A DNA stretch of 64,000 bases, taken from positions 69,968-133,967 of the forward strand of contig JAKMEE010000047.1 of assembly GCA_022426155.1 (NCBI GenBank), given 5' to 3'. This DNA is from Candidatus Poseidonia sp. GTDB taxonomy: Archaea; Thermoplasmatota; Poseidoniia; Poseidoniales; Poseidoniaceae. This document shows, in pieces, positions 25,014 through 33,894 of this stretch. Below the pieces are notes generated by a model that was not told where the DNA came from, ran no database searches, and was given only the letters and a program-made list of their open reading frames with translations. How positions within the stretch are numbered: the stretch's first letter is position 1; the number at the start of each line of letters is the position of its first letter. The translations under genes and the position numbers were made by a program.

Positions 25014-25577
25014 TCACTCAATTTTGTCATCACCGGGGGGTGCTCGGCTTGCGTGGTCAAGTGCAAACCCTGCTGACATGAGGGCGATGAACACGGAGTA
25101 GACTCCAACATCGAACCAACCTGTGTGGTTGATTCCCCACCAGATGTAGAAAATTAGTCCAAGTAACAAGCACCAAGCAGCCATAGTTCTCTGACCTCCA
25201 CCGAGGTAAGGGTCAGCGAGAGCAGGCCATGTATCATTCTTGACGAGGCCAATAATCCAAGCATTGATTCCTTTCGAGTTGTTGATTTCCCGGCCACCGT
25301 ATCCGATCATTCCGAGACAAATTGCAAGGAAGATGGTGTCACCAAGAGGCTCATAATGGAATCCATCCTTTCCAGTTCCGAAGGCAGCGTTCCAGGTCTC
25401 AAACGTGAAAAGTCCACCCCATGAGATGTGGTAGGTAGGGTGGGCGTTTCCAAACATGTTCAAAACAGCAAGTAAAAGGCCCCAGCAACCGAGGAAAATG
25501 AGTGCAGATGCGAAGACAGGAGCGGAATCAGAGGTCTGTTTATGACCCATCTCGCCTAAGGAATCGTCGGTGCTCAT
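25014..25577 (-). CDS. Hypothetical multi-pass membrane protein
   Basis: A 187-aa protein with about four membrane helices (APVFASALIFLGCWGLLLAVLNMF; GDTIFLAICLGMIGYGG; TMAAWCLLLGLIFYIWWGI; WFDVGVYSVFIALMSAGFAL) and loops rich in Gly, Trp and aromatic residues. ATG at 25577 (MSTDDSLGEM) is preferred to the open frame at 25622. No family is recognised. It is convergent with the glycosyltransferase gene, and its 3' end lies one base away from that stop. It is upstream of nothing on its own strand, so it appears to be a single-gene unit. Confidence 0.7.
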   Translation of the reverse strand: MSTDDSLGEMGHKQTSDSAPVFASALIFLGCWGLLLAVLNMFGNAHPTYHISWGGLFTFETWNAAFGTGKDGFHYEPLGDTIFLAICLGMIGYGGREINNSKGINAWIIGLVKNDTWPALADPYLGGGQRTMAAWCLLLGLIFYIWWGINHTGWFDVGVYSVFIALMSAGFALDHASRAPPGDDKIE

Positions 25578-25651
25578 GGCGTTACCGACCAACGAGGTGG
25601 ATATAAGCACACCGAATGTCAATCAGCAAGATGATACTGGATTTCACTCAT

Positions 25652-26893
25652 TCAAAGCGTGGATTGTAGGTGATATGAGGCTTCAAAGACGCCTTCCATT
25701 TCTGATTCCGCTTCAGTCATGATTTTGGATGCATCAATGTTCTGTGGAATACACGACATGATTTCCTTTGAACGCCCCCAACGGCCTTTGTTCCGAATCC
25801 GTGCTGTGATCAGTCCGAGCATATCAAGATTGGAAATTAATCCTGAGATTCTTCGCTGTGTCAAAGGATTGTGTCCGATATGAATGCATGCTTGGCGGTA
25901 TATGTCGTACACCTGTCCAGTTTGCATGCTCTTCAAACCATTGTTTTCATTGATGATGACGGCTGCAAGAACCAATTTTTGTTGGCTAGGTAAGGAAGCA
26001 ATGACGGGAGTCACCTGATCCGATTCAATTTGACTCTGAGCAAGTCTGACATGTTGTTGGTTCACTTTCTCAGCCCCTTCGAATTCAGCCTTTTCTGTTG
26101 AAATACGAAGCAAGTCCAATGCACAACGAGCGTCTCCATGTTCTTGTGCAGCGAGTGCAGCACACAATTCAATAACGCCTGCTTCCAAGATGTTTGCGTT
26201 CAATCCTTCATCGGCTCTTTGGCGCAAGATGTCTTGGAGTTGTTCTGCATCGTATGGCTTGAATAAAACATCCAGTTGACCAAGCCTTGAACGTACTCTT
26301 GGGTCAAGGAAATCTTGGAACTTGAGGTCGTTTGAAATCCCAATAACGCAAGACCGGGCGTTTTTTAGAGATGAATTAAGGCTTGTGAGATTGTAAAGAA
26401 GATCATCCCCAGCTTTGCGCACCAAATGGTCAATCTCATCGAGCACGATGATGAAGACGCCACCTCGACGATCCATACGTCGAATCAATTCGTTGAGTAC
26501 ACGGTCCGTTGGCCAACCAGTGAATGGGATTTCATCAATCTCATACTCTTCGAGTAAAGAATTACCAATGCTACTCAGCACTCTGTATTGAGTATCAATT
26601 TGTCGACAATTCACAATCGTGGTATTGACGAGCCGACCGATGTTTTCGCCTTTGAGTCGGAGATGTCTACAGACGTAATCAGTGACGGCAGTTTTTCCTG
26701 CTCCCGTCACGCCGTACAAGGTCATGTTTGACGGAATATGTCCCTTCAAAGCCTCCCAGAGGTTGTAAGAGATTTCCTCCACTTCATTGGTCCTGTGAGG
26801 GAGATGGTTGGGGAGATGGTCGTGGCGAAGGATTTCCTTGTTTTTGAACAAAGATTGACGAGTCATAAACTTGTCAAAGATGTTCGTCTTCAT
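25652..26893 (-). CDS. orc1/cdc6: Orc1/Cdc6 replication initiator
   Basis: A 413-aa AAA+ origin-recognition protein that binds replication origins and loads the MCM helicase. The Walker A motif is LYGVTGAGKTAVTDY, Walker B is VFIIVLDEIDHLV, sensor 1 is CVIGISND and sensor 2 is GDARCALDLLR. A winged-helix domain occupies the C-terminal 110 residues (SLPSQQKLVLAAVIINENNG; LTQRRISGLISNLDMLGLI). ATG at 26893 follows AGGAGGAAAATTTTC. Two candidate TATA boxes precede it. Archaeal origins often lie next to this gene, so 26894-27103 is a candidate origin region. Confidence 0.95.
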   Translation of the reverse strand: MKTNIFDKFMTRQSLFKNKEILRHDHLPNHLPHRTNEVEEISYNLWEALKGHIPSNMTLYGVTGAGKTAVTDYVCRHLRLKGENIGRLVNTTIVNCRQIDTQYRVLSSIGNSLLEEYEIDEIPFTGWPTDRVLNELIRRMDRRGGVFIIVLDEIDHLVRKAGDDLLYNLTSLNSSLKNARSCVIGISNDLKFQDFLDPRVRSRLGQLDVLFKPYDAEQLQDILRQRADEGLNANILEAGVIELCAALAAQEHGDARCALDLLRISTEKAEFEGAEKVNQQHVRLAQSQIESDQVTPVIASLPSQQKLVLAAVIINENNGLKSMQTGQVYDIYRQACIHIGHNPLTQRRISGLISNLDMLGLITARIRNKGRWGRSKEIMSCIPQNIDASKIMTEAESEMEGVFEASYHLQSTL

Positions 26894-27103
26894 GAAAATT
26901 TTCCTCCTATTTATACCATCCACACGAATCCTCCGCGGGAGGTCTGTGCGGTAATTTGCTTCAGTCCGAGTCCCCCTTATATCCCTATTCCCGCCTCATG
27001 ACGGAAGGACAGAATTTCCCTTCAAATAAGGATGGAATTATTTTCGTCCTTTTCAACCGCTCACAGTTCTTTTTATGAGGAAATGAACATTTCATTTTGC
27101 GTT
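26894..27103. promoter_or_regulatory. Upstream region of orc1/cdc6: promoter, dyads, possible origin
   Basis: On the minus strand TATAAATA (26908-26915) abuts AGGAGGAA, and a second TATA-like GGATATAAGG lies at about 26975-26984, at a better distance for a leadered transcript. A GC dyad CCTCC-GCG-GGAGG lies at 26930-26942 and an AT dyad GAAATG-AA-CATTTC at 27080-27093. The segment 27000-27103 is AT-rich. No clear repeated ORB element with a G run was found, so origin function is only a possibility based on the neighbouring gene. Confidence 0.4.
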
Positions 27104-27895
27104 TTATCGCATCGATATATTCCAATGGCCGTTTGACCAATTCAGGTCCATCCCATCCCAAGCATGGTGCACATGATTTGGATGTTGGGGGAGTTGATCT
27201 GTGAGGATTGGTTGGTGTTCGCTTTGGTCATCAACGAAGGTGTGCGTGATGATTAGGATTGTATCACAACGCTGAGCAAGTTCTTCGATATCCTTCGGTT
27301 TATGGTGATGGGTTGATTCAACCCAGTCTGGAAATCCCATCTCAAGAAGTGCAAGTGGAACTTCCCCAATTGCTTCGTACAAGGCATCACAAGGGCCTGA
27401 ATCTCCACTGTGGACAAAACTTGCTCCATCCGAGTGCACAAATTTGTAACCATAGGGGTCAACCGTTTCATCATGATGTACTTCGAAACGTTTCCATGAC
27501 CAACCATCGGATGTTTCACCTGTTGGAGTTTCAACCCATTCAATGGATTCAAGCGCACCTTCAAGCGAACCGGGGAAAGCGAGGTGACACAATTCCGTAA
27601 GGCGAACACGCACGGAAGGGCTTCCAACGACCCTGAGTGGGGCTTGCCCCTCCCGGTCAGAAATATATTTTCGTTCAAGGAGTAAAAATGGAAATCCAAA
27701 AACATGGTCTCCATGAATATGTGTGACGAATATGGTGCGAATGTCCGCAACAGAATACCCAGCCCTGCGAAGCCCTGCCAATGCAGTTGGGGGGGCATCG
27801 ATGATATGGCATCCGTCAAAGATGGCAAAAGAGTGTTGTCGGCCGTTTGGAAGGAAAGCATTCCCTGTACCAAGCATCTCAATGCGATGGGCCAT
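27104..27895 (-). CDS. Metallo-beta-lactamase fold hydrolase, RNase Z-like
   Basis: A 263-aa metallo-beta-lactamase protein. The metal-binding motif THIHGDHVFGFPFLL (HxHxDH), the strand FVHSGDSGPCDALYEA with its metal Asp, and a terminal HTFVDD histidine are all present. The N terminus MLGTGNAFLPNGRQHSF and the IDAPPTAL stretch match the ELAC/RNase Z-like group that trims tRNA 3' ends. It is shorter than typical archaeal RNase Z (about 300 aa) and may instead be a paralogue acting on other phosphodiesters. It is transcribed away from the divergent flavoprotein gene. Confidence 0.75.
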   Translation of the reverse strand: MAHRIEMLGTGNAFLPNGRQHSFAIFDGCHIIDAPPTALAGLRRAGYSVADIRTIFVTHIHGDHVFGFPFLLLERKYISDREGQAPLRVVGSPSVRVRLTELCHLAFPGSLEGALESIEWVETPTGETSDGWSWKRFEVHHDETVDPYGYKFVHSDGASFVHSGDSGPCDALYEAIGEVPLALLEMGFPDWVESTHHHKPKDIEELAQRCDTILIITHTFVDDQSEHQPILTDQLPQHPNHVHHAWDGMDLNWSNGHWNISMR

Positions 27896-28033
27896 GGTCT
27901 CGGGAATGCCTCATCCCTCTTCTTCTCATCGGTGGAACTCTTTCTTGATGTTAAGGCGATAGAAGGTTACACGAATGATGATATAGCCCATTCAAGTGGC
28001 GAAATCAATGGCCTGATGGCCTTGGGTGAGCGT

Positions 28034-29287
28034 ATGGCAGAGAATTGGTCTTCAAAAAATCCCTACATGACACAAGTCACTGAGAATTACATTCTGAACG
28101 GTGAAGGCTCTCGCAAGGAAACTCGACACGTTGTGTTTGACCTTGGAGACTCAGGACTTGATTACAAAGTCGGTGATGCACTTGGTGTCCTCGCAGAAAA
28201 CCCTCCTCACATTGTGGATGAAATCATTGAAATCCAGCAATGGGACGCTGACATGACTGTCACCACCCACAACGGTGACCGTTCGCTTTATGAGGCTCTC
28301 AAGAAAGATTTTGAGGTTCACATGGCCAACAAAAAATTCGTTCACTCATTGGCAGAAAAAGTCGTTTCGACCGGAATGAAGATTTCCATGAACATTGTTT
28401 CACGTTCTCGCAACGGAGAGAATTGGGAAACTTCTGAAGACGCTGCTGGCCCCCTCACACTCAAGCCTTCCATGCCCTCAGATGATCCAAGTGCTCAGGT
28501 TGAAGCGATACTTGCAGATGCAAAGGCCATTGAGGATTATTTGTGGACGCGTGACTATGTGGATATCATGCGTGAGTTCGATGTCAAGTACACGCCCGAG
28601 GAGTTCATGGAACTCGTTGACAGACTCAAGCCTCGATTGTATTCCATCGCATCATCTCACGATGCCCACCCAGGTTTCGTCGAATTGACGGTAGGTATCG
28701 TACGATTCGAATACAATAACCGTCCAAGAGGTGGTCTTTGCACGCTCTTCATGGCCGATGAGATCGATACCACAGGAAACCCAATTGGAGTGTTCATGTC
28801 TCCTACTCGCTCCTTCATCCTCCCAGACGACAAGGATATCGACATTATCATGGTTGGTCCGGGAACCGGAATCGCACCCTTCCGCGCATTCATGGAACAA
28901 CGTGTTGTGGACGGTGGCGCTGGAAAGAATTGGCTCTTCTTCGGTGACCAATCAGAGAAAACCGAGTATTATTACAAAGACCAAATTGAATCTTGGATTG
29001 ATGAAGGACACCTCTACCGTTTCACGACGGCCTGGTCAAGAGATCAGGAAGAGAAAATCTACGTACAACATCGATTGAAAGAACACGGAGCTGAAATTTG
29101 GGAGTGGTTTGAACGTGGAGCGTATTTCTACATCTGCGGAGATAAAACATACATGGCTAAAGATGTGCACCGTGCGCTCATCTCCATCGCTATGGATCAT
29201 GGTGGAATGTCTGAAGCAGATGCCACCCACTTCATTGAGAAGACCATGATGAAGGAAGAGAAGCGCTACCTCAGAGACGTCTACTGA
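28034..29287 (+). CDS. Sulfite-reductase/cytochrome P450-reductase-type FAD/NADPH flavoprotein without flavodoxin domain
   Basis: A 417-aa protein with the FAD-binding_1 and NAD-binding domains of the CysJ/CPR/nitric-oxide-synthase reductase family. FAD motifs are PRLYSIASS and RGGLCTLF; the NADPH site is IIMVGPGTGIAPFRAFMEQR, with YFYICGDKTYMAKDV near the C terminus. The N-terminal FMN (flavodoxin) domain of CysJ is missing, so electrons must pass to a separate flavodoxin, ferredoxin or a partner enzyme. ATG at 28034 has GGGTGAG just upstream; 28016 is an alternative. No sulfite reductase hemoprotein is in the window. Confidence 0.85.
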   Translation: MAENWSSKNPYMTQVTENYILNGEGSRKETRHVVFDLGDSGLDYKVGDALGVLAENPPHIVDEIIEIQQWDADMTVTTHNGDRSLYEALKKDFEVHMANKKFVHSLAEKVVSTGMKISMNIVSRSRNGENWETSEDAAGPLTLKPSMPSDDPSAQVEAILADAKAIEDYLWTRDYVDIMREFDVKYTPEEFMELVDRLKPRLYSIASSHDAHPGFVELTVGIVRFEYNNRPRGGLCTLFMADEIDTTGNPIGVFMSPTRSFILPDDKDIDIIMVGPGTGIAPFRAFMEQRVVDGGAGKNWLFFGDQSEKTEYYYKDQIESWIDEGHLYRFTTAWSRDQEEKIYVQHRLKEHGAEIWEWFERGAYFYICGDKTYMAKDVHRALISIAMDHGGMSEADATHFIEKTMMKEEKRYLRDVY

Positions 29288-29288
29288 T

Positions 29289-29753
29289 TCACTCAATGGG
29301 CAAATCAACGCTTACGATCGGGATATTTGCCTTCTTGGCCATCTCCTCCATTCGTTTGGTCCAGACTGAATTATGTCCAGGGAATGCGAGCATGTGAGTC
29401 GCATGTTCAAGCATTCGGTTTCCAAGATCTGCCACGGCTTCGGGGCGTCCCGAATCTTGTGCTTGATTTGGTCGAGGCGCCTTCCACGCTTCTCTAAAAA
29501 CAGCCAGAGGAATGTTGTGATTATTTGCCCAACGTTCAGCAAGGTAATCCACGCCGCTTGCACCTCCTAAAATTACCACATCAGGGTATCCATTGTAACG
29601 TACCCAGAGTTCTAATTCTTCTTCGAGAAATCCATAATCGTAAAACTTAGAATTTCCACAAATGACCAAATTAATCACTTTCCCATCGTTATTCAGGTCC
29701 CTTCCTGCAAGAGTTTGCAGGGCCTCTTCACCCGTCATTCCTCGTCCGCTCAT
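29289..29753 (-). CDS. SLOG-domain protein (DUF2493/YspA-like)
   Basis: A 154-aa Rossmann-like protein. The motifs INLVICGNSKFYDYGFLEEELELW and VVILGGASGVDYLAERWANNHNIPLAVFREAW, then LGNRMLEHATHMLAFPGHNS, match the SLOG superfamily (DprA/LOG/YspA type) that binds nucleotides or nucleotide-derived ligands. The GGASGVD stretch is the usual phosphate loop. Proteins of this group are linked to nucleotide sensing in phage and stress systems, but no such neighbours are here. ATG at 29753 (MSGRGMTG) is chosen over the open frame at 29822. Confidence 0.75.
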   Translation of the reverse strand: MSGRGMTGEEALQTLAGRDLNNDGKVINLVICGNSKFYDYGFLEEELELWVRYNGYPDVVILGGASGVDYLAERWANNHNIPLAVFREAWKAPRPNQAQDSGRPEAVADLGNRMLEHATHMLAFPGHNSVWTKRMEEMAKKANIPIVSVDLPIE

Positions 29754-29966
29754 GGAGTTACATGGACATAAGATGATATGAAGATTTGCCTTTGGGGGCG
29801 AATAAAGGACAGAAAAGCACACCTTTCTTCCTTTTTATGGAAATAAATTGTACTCCGTGGCGGCAAATGCTTTCAATCTCCGGCGTCCCATGAACTCTCA
29901 AAAGAATGGATGAATTGAGCTTTCTCAACCGCTTTGCTCATAGGATACTTCGGTCGCCGTGAGAAC

Positions 29967-31307
29967 ATGGGATTCAAACGAGTCTTGATTGCCAACCGTG
30001 GAGAGATTGCCCTTCGCATCCTCCGCACCCTCAGAGATATGGGCATCGAAGCAGCCATCATTCACGGCAGAGAGGATCGCCTTTCACTTCCAGTGCGTCT
30101 TTCAGACGTTGCTTATCCAATTTATCGGGCAAATCCTCTTGATTCATATCTTGATATTGAAGCGGTAATCCAAGCGGCAAAGGACCTGAAGTGCGATGCA
30201 GTCCACCCAGGGTATGGATTTCTTGCCGAAAATGCTGCCTTTGTTGCCCGCCTACAAGAAGAAGGAATCACTTTCATTGGCCCCTCTGCTGATGTTATCA
30301 CGCTTCTAGGTGACAAAATTCAGGCCCGTGCAGCCATGGAGGCAGCCGGCCTTCCGACAGCAAAGGGCTCCTCTGAACCGATTGCAAGTGCCGATGTCGC
30401 ACGAGATTTAGCCGATGAAATTGGATACCCTGTCATCATTAAAGCCGCTGCAGGAGGCGGTGGAATCGGAATGCAAATCGTCGAAGAGGCACATGAATTT
30501 GAGGGCGCTTTGAAATTGTGTCAATCTCGTGCAAAGTCAGCCTTCGGGGATGACCGTGTCTTTGTTGAGAAATATATCATGGGCGCCCAACACGTTGAAT
30601 TCCAGGTTCTCGGCGATGGGAAAAATGCCATACATTTTGGTGAACGGTTTTGTTCAATTCAACGTCGGCACCAAAAATTGGTCGAAGAAGGACCGTGGCT
30701 CACCGAAGAAAAGCGTGCTGAAATCGGAGCGCTTGTCTGTAAGGGAGCAGAGACCGTTGGCTACAAGGGATTGGCGACCTTCGAATTCTTGAGAGATGCA
30801 AACGGAGATTTCTACTTCCTTGAAGTGAATCCTCGGGTTCAGGTTGAACATACAGTTACAGAACTCATCACGGGATATAATTTGGTGGAGCTGGGAATTC
30901 GTGTTGCACAAGGCGAATCTCTCCCGTTGACACAAGAGGACATTGTTTGGCGTGGGCATGCAATTCAATGCCGACTCAATGCAGAAGATCCTCGAGAATT
31001 CGTACCGAGCCCTGGGCGACTTTGGGACGTCCATTTCCCGAGCGGCTATGGGGTTCGTTGTGATACCCACGCTCACCCAGGATACGAAATGCCGGGTTGC
31101 TTTGATTCCCTATTGGCCAAATTATTGGTTTGGGGTAGGGACCGAGAAGATGCGGTTCGCCGAATGAGGACGGCTCTTGATGAAACCATTATCACTGGTG
31201 TCGAGCATCTTGTACCTCTTCATCGTCGGATCATGGATGAAACAGATTTCATGAATGGCGACATCACCATTCAGTACATTGACATGCACCCAGAACTCTT
31301 GGGTTGA
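29967..31307 (+). CDS. accC: Biotin carboxylase (AccC-type ATP-grasp)
   Basis: A 446-aa biotin carboxylase that carboxylates biotin with ATP and bicarbonate for an acyl-CoA carboxylase. The signatures are KRVLIANRGEIALRILR, HPGYGFLAENAAFV, the Gly-rich ATP loop IIKAAAGGGGIGMQIV, FLEVNPRVQVEHTVTE and GHAIQCRLNAEDP. It is full length. No carboxyltransferase or biotin carrier gene is adjacent, so its partners are encoded elsewhere. If the complex makes malonyl-CoA, it could feed the synthase at 45764-54556; this is inference. ATG at 29967 is followed immediately by the conserved N terminus. Confidence 0.93.
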   Translation: MGFKRVLIANRGEIALRILRTLRDMGIEAAIIHGREDRLSLPVRLSDVAYPIYRANPLDSYLDIEAVIQAAKDLKCDAVHPGYGFLAENAAFVARLQEEGITFIGPSADVITLLGDKIQARAAMEAAGLPTAKGSSEPIASADVARDLADEIGYPVIIKAAAGGGGIGMQIVEEAHEFEGALKLCQSRAKSAFGDDRVFVEKYIMGAQHVEFQVLGDGKNAIHFGERFCSIQRRHQKLVEEGPWLTEEKRAEIGALVCKGAETVGYKGLATFEFLRDANGDFYFLEVNPRVQVEHTVTELITGYNLVELGIRVAQGESLPLTQEDIVWRGHAIQCRLNAEDPREFVPSPGRLWDVHFPSGYGVRCDTHAHPGYEMPGCFDSLLAKLLVWGRDREDAVRRMRTALDETIITGVEHLVPLHRRIMDETDFMNGDITIQYIDMHPELLG

Positions 31308-31359
31308 TGAAAAGCAAATTCATCGTTAAACCCATCAAGCGCCTCGTATTGGGAGGTGC

Positions 31360-32289
31360 ATGCCCGTCCTCATTGTTGGCAGTCTTGCCTATGATTCCGT
31401 CAGTTCCCCTGCTGGTTCAGTCGAAGATGCTCTAGGAGGCTCAGCTACCTACGGAGGTTTAGCGTGTCAATTTCATCTCCAACGATTTGGAATGCCATCT
31501 GCGGGTTTGGTTGGAGTTGTAGGAGAGGATTTTGCTCCCGAAGACCGTGCCGTATTGGAGGAAGCGGGGTTGGACTTGCAGGGTCTTGAAACCGCTTCTG
31601 GCTCAACGTTTCGTTGGGGCGGATCGTATGAAGGAAGCATGGGTGAGGCCATGACTCATGCAACGCACCTCAATGTTTTCGAACATTTTCAACCATCGGT
31701 TCCGACCGCGTGGAACACGCCAGTTGTGACCTTTTGTGCAAATTTACATCCTCTTCTTCAAGCAAGTGTGATGGACCAATGCCAAGCTTCTCGGGTAACC
31801 ATGCTTGATTCAATGAATTTGTGGATTGACATTGCTCGCCCTGAATTGATGATCGCCATGAAGCGTGCCGATCTTGTCATTATCAACGATGGAGAGGTAA
31901 GGATGTTAACCGATGATCAAAACATTGTCAGGGCAATGCATACCTTGGCTGAACAAACCAAGACTGAGACTCTGGTCGTCAAGCGAGGAGAACATGGAGT
32001 TCTTGCATTGCATCAAGGTTCCTTTGTCGCACTACCAGCCTACCCAATTGCTTCCGTGGTTGACCCGACGGGATGTGGAGACAGTTTTGCAGGAACACTT
32101 GCGGCTCATTTGGCTTCCAGAGAAGGTCCCGTTTCACTCTCTGAATTGAAGAGAGCCCTAGCCGCTGCAACAGTAACGGCGAGTTTCACTCTGATGAGTT
32201 TTGGAACCGCTTCTCTACGAACACTCAATGAAGCTGTTTTCAATGAACGAATGAGCCTTTATCGAGGCATGATTGCCTTTGAAGATTAA
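31360..32289 (+). CDS. PfkB-family carbohydrate kinase
   Basis: A 309-aa ribokinase/PfkB-type kinase. It starts LIVGSLAYDSV, has the GGSATYGGLACQFHLQRFG signature, and ends with the anion-hole and catalytic-base motif VVDPTGCGDSFAGTLAAHLAS. An NDGEVRML stretch contacts the nucleotide region. The ATG at 31360 follows TTGGGAGGTGC, a strong ribosome-binding sequence. The substrate could be a sugar, nucleoside or sugar-phosphate; nothing in the context fixes it. It overlaps the convergent 502-aa membrane-protein gene by four bases. Confidence 0.88.
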   Translation: MPVLIVGSLAYDSVSSPAGSVEDALGGSATYGGLACQFHLQRFGMPSAGLVGVVGEDFAPEDRAVLEEAGLDLQGLETASGSTFRWGGSYEGSMGEAMTHATHLNVFEHFQPSVPTAWNTPVVTFCANLHPLLQASVMDQCQASRVTMLDSMNLWIDIARPELMIAMKRADLVIINDGEVRMLTDDQNIVRAMHTLAEQTKTETLVVKRGEHGVLALHQGSFVALPAYPIASVVDPTGCGDSFAGTLAAHLASREGPVSLSELKRALAAATVTASFTLMSFGTASLRTLNEAVFNERMSLYRGMIAFED

Positions 32290-33794
32290 TCTTCTAATTC
32301 ACGAACACGGGGAGTTTCATCTTCGATGGTTGGCGTCAAATCAGCAAAGGATAATTGGTCAAGGTTATGACTTTCCTGATCACTAATCCTTTGAGCAGTG
32401 GCTAGAATTGCCCCCGCTTTTTCCTTTAATCGATGGACTGTTTCTTCTTCAAGCACGCCACCTTGATCAGCTCCTAAGCGGTCAATGAGTTCGTTACTTT
32501 GTTCAGTGTTAGCCACCTGAGCCTGTTCCCGTAATGCCCCTGCAGTATTGGTGCGTGCAAAGGGGCTAGGTTGTTGAGGACCTGTTGCATTGCTCATGAT
32601 CACCTTGGCAATGTTTCGAACTCGTGAGAAAAACCCGAGTTTGGGATTTGAGCGTAGTCCACCTCGCCTCGAAGGTTTCGGCTGGAGTGATGAATTGGCC
32701 ATACTACTCGGTAGGCGAGGTTGAAGCACAGGTTCTTCGGTACGGAAGTGTATGTTCCGTTGCATCGGCTGAGGTGCTTTTTGAGGGGACTTCGCCTCAA
32801 TTTCTGTTTCGGCCTCGAAGAACTCCATCAGTTCAGCATCAATGGCAATCAAAGATTCGTTTGCATCGCTGGCTTCAACCTCATCTTCGGATTGTAATTG
32901 TGGGATATGAACGGTATCACGGCCCCAAAATGAGGGAAGAACATCTCCTGTATTCATGAAGGATGTCGAAGTTTGCTCGCCAGTCTGATGCATCGGCGGT
33001 GCCTGTGGAATCAAGACTGGATGGGGGACTGGTGAGGGGCGATGGTCGGATGAGTAACGTTGCGGTAATTCAGGAGTTTCGGGGTTCCAAGTCGTATCGA
33101 GAAAACTTGGTATCAAGGGAGGTTGTTCTGTGGGTTGTGGATCATGCGTAGGCATCCATTCAGGTTGAAATGTATCGGGAAGAATTTCCACAGCTTCAAG
33201 CCCTTCCTGTTGGGACAAAAATGCATCCAAGGAATTTGGTTGACCGATAGGTTCTGGTAAAATCAATGCAGCAGGTACAGCATTTGATGCGAATCCATCC
33301 ATTCCTTGACCATCATAATGCAGCAAACTTTCTCGTGCTTGTTTCAATGAATAGCCTTTGAGCAATTTGTTAACCATCAAACTCAAGAGAAGCAGGTTGG
33401 AATCATTGCCGAATAAAACATGAGAATTTCCCTGGGCGGTCTGGAGGGTAAGCGTTGGTTTTTTGGTTCCTAAACGAGCGAATAATACAGCCAAACCCGT
33501 TAGCATAAAGCTCCAACGGTACAAGGGCGGAATCATAATCCGGTAGCCGATCAAAAAGGAAACACAACCAAGACCTAGCAGCCACAATGGGACCAAATTC
33601 GTGGAATGATGATGGACGCTATCGACCGCACTCAGGCGGATTTGGACGGCAGGAGTGCGACGCCCCTGAATGGTCAGCATTTGCTCATCAAGAACAACAT
33701 TGACCTGTTCTGAAGGTTCTGCCAACTTGAGCGATGAGAACACCTCTGGCTCCTCATCACGAGTTAGAACAGAACGCTGCTCAATTTCGTGCAT
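32286..33794 (-). CDS. Hypothetical membrane protein with long disordered region
   Basis: A 502-aa protein of no recognised family. Residues 1-55 are soluble and charged, followed by two hydrophobic helices (LVPLWLLGLGCVSFLIGYRI and WSFMLTGLAVLFA) at about 65-105, then a structured region to about 170. The rest (about 330 residues) is rich in Pro, Gln, Ser and Glu with no predicted fold, ending in a helical Glu-rich tail (EETVHRLKEKAGAILATAQRISDQESHN). ATG at 33794 is preferred to the GTG at 33806. The layout suggests a membrane-bound scaffold or adaptor. Function unknown. Confidence 0.68.
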   Translation of the reverse strand: MHEIEQRSVLTRDEEPEVFSSLKLAEPSEQVNVVLDEQMLTIQGRRTPAVQIRLSAVDSVHHHSTNLVPLWLLGLGCVSFLIGYRIMIPPLYRWSFMLTGLAVLFARLGTKKPTLTLQTAQGNSHVLFGNDSNLLLLSLMVNKLLKGYSLKQARESLLHYDGQGMDGFASNAVPAALILPEPIGQPNSLDAFLSQQEGLEAVEILPDTFQPEWMPTHDPQPTEQPPLIPSFLDTTWNPETPELPQRYSSDHRPSPVPHPVLIPQAPPMHQTGEQTSTSFMNTGDVLPSFWGRDTVHIPQLQSEDEVEASDANESLIAIDAELMEFFEAETEIEAKSPQKAPQPMQRNIHFRTEEPVLQPRLPSSMANSSLQPKPSRRGGLRSNPKLGFFSRVRNIAKVIMSNATGPQQPSPFARTNTAGALREQAQVANTEQSNELIDRLGADQGGVLEEETVHRLKEKAGAILATAQRISDQESHNLDQLSFADLTPTIEDETPRVRELED

Positions 33795-33894
33795 CCCAAT
33801 TCCCACAGCGGAAGGCCGATGTTATCAAACCACCGCAAGTGAGGTGTATTGACCGCCGATTCTCTGAACCTGTTCAGAGTTGCCGAGGGCATGT

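Noticed and set aside
28034..29287. BoxA, the reductase of benzoyl-CoA epoxidase
   Set aside because: There is no ferredoxin-type 4Fe-4S domain at the N terminus; the protein is CysJ/CPR-like and is 15 kb from the oxygenase.
29967..31307. Pyruvate carboxylase or carbamoyl-phosphate synthase instead of biotin carboxylase
   Set aside because: The length and motif order are those of stand-alone AccC; no carboxyltransferase or glutaminase parts are fused.
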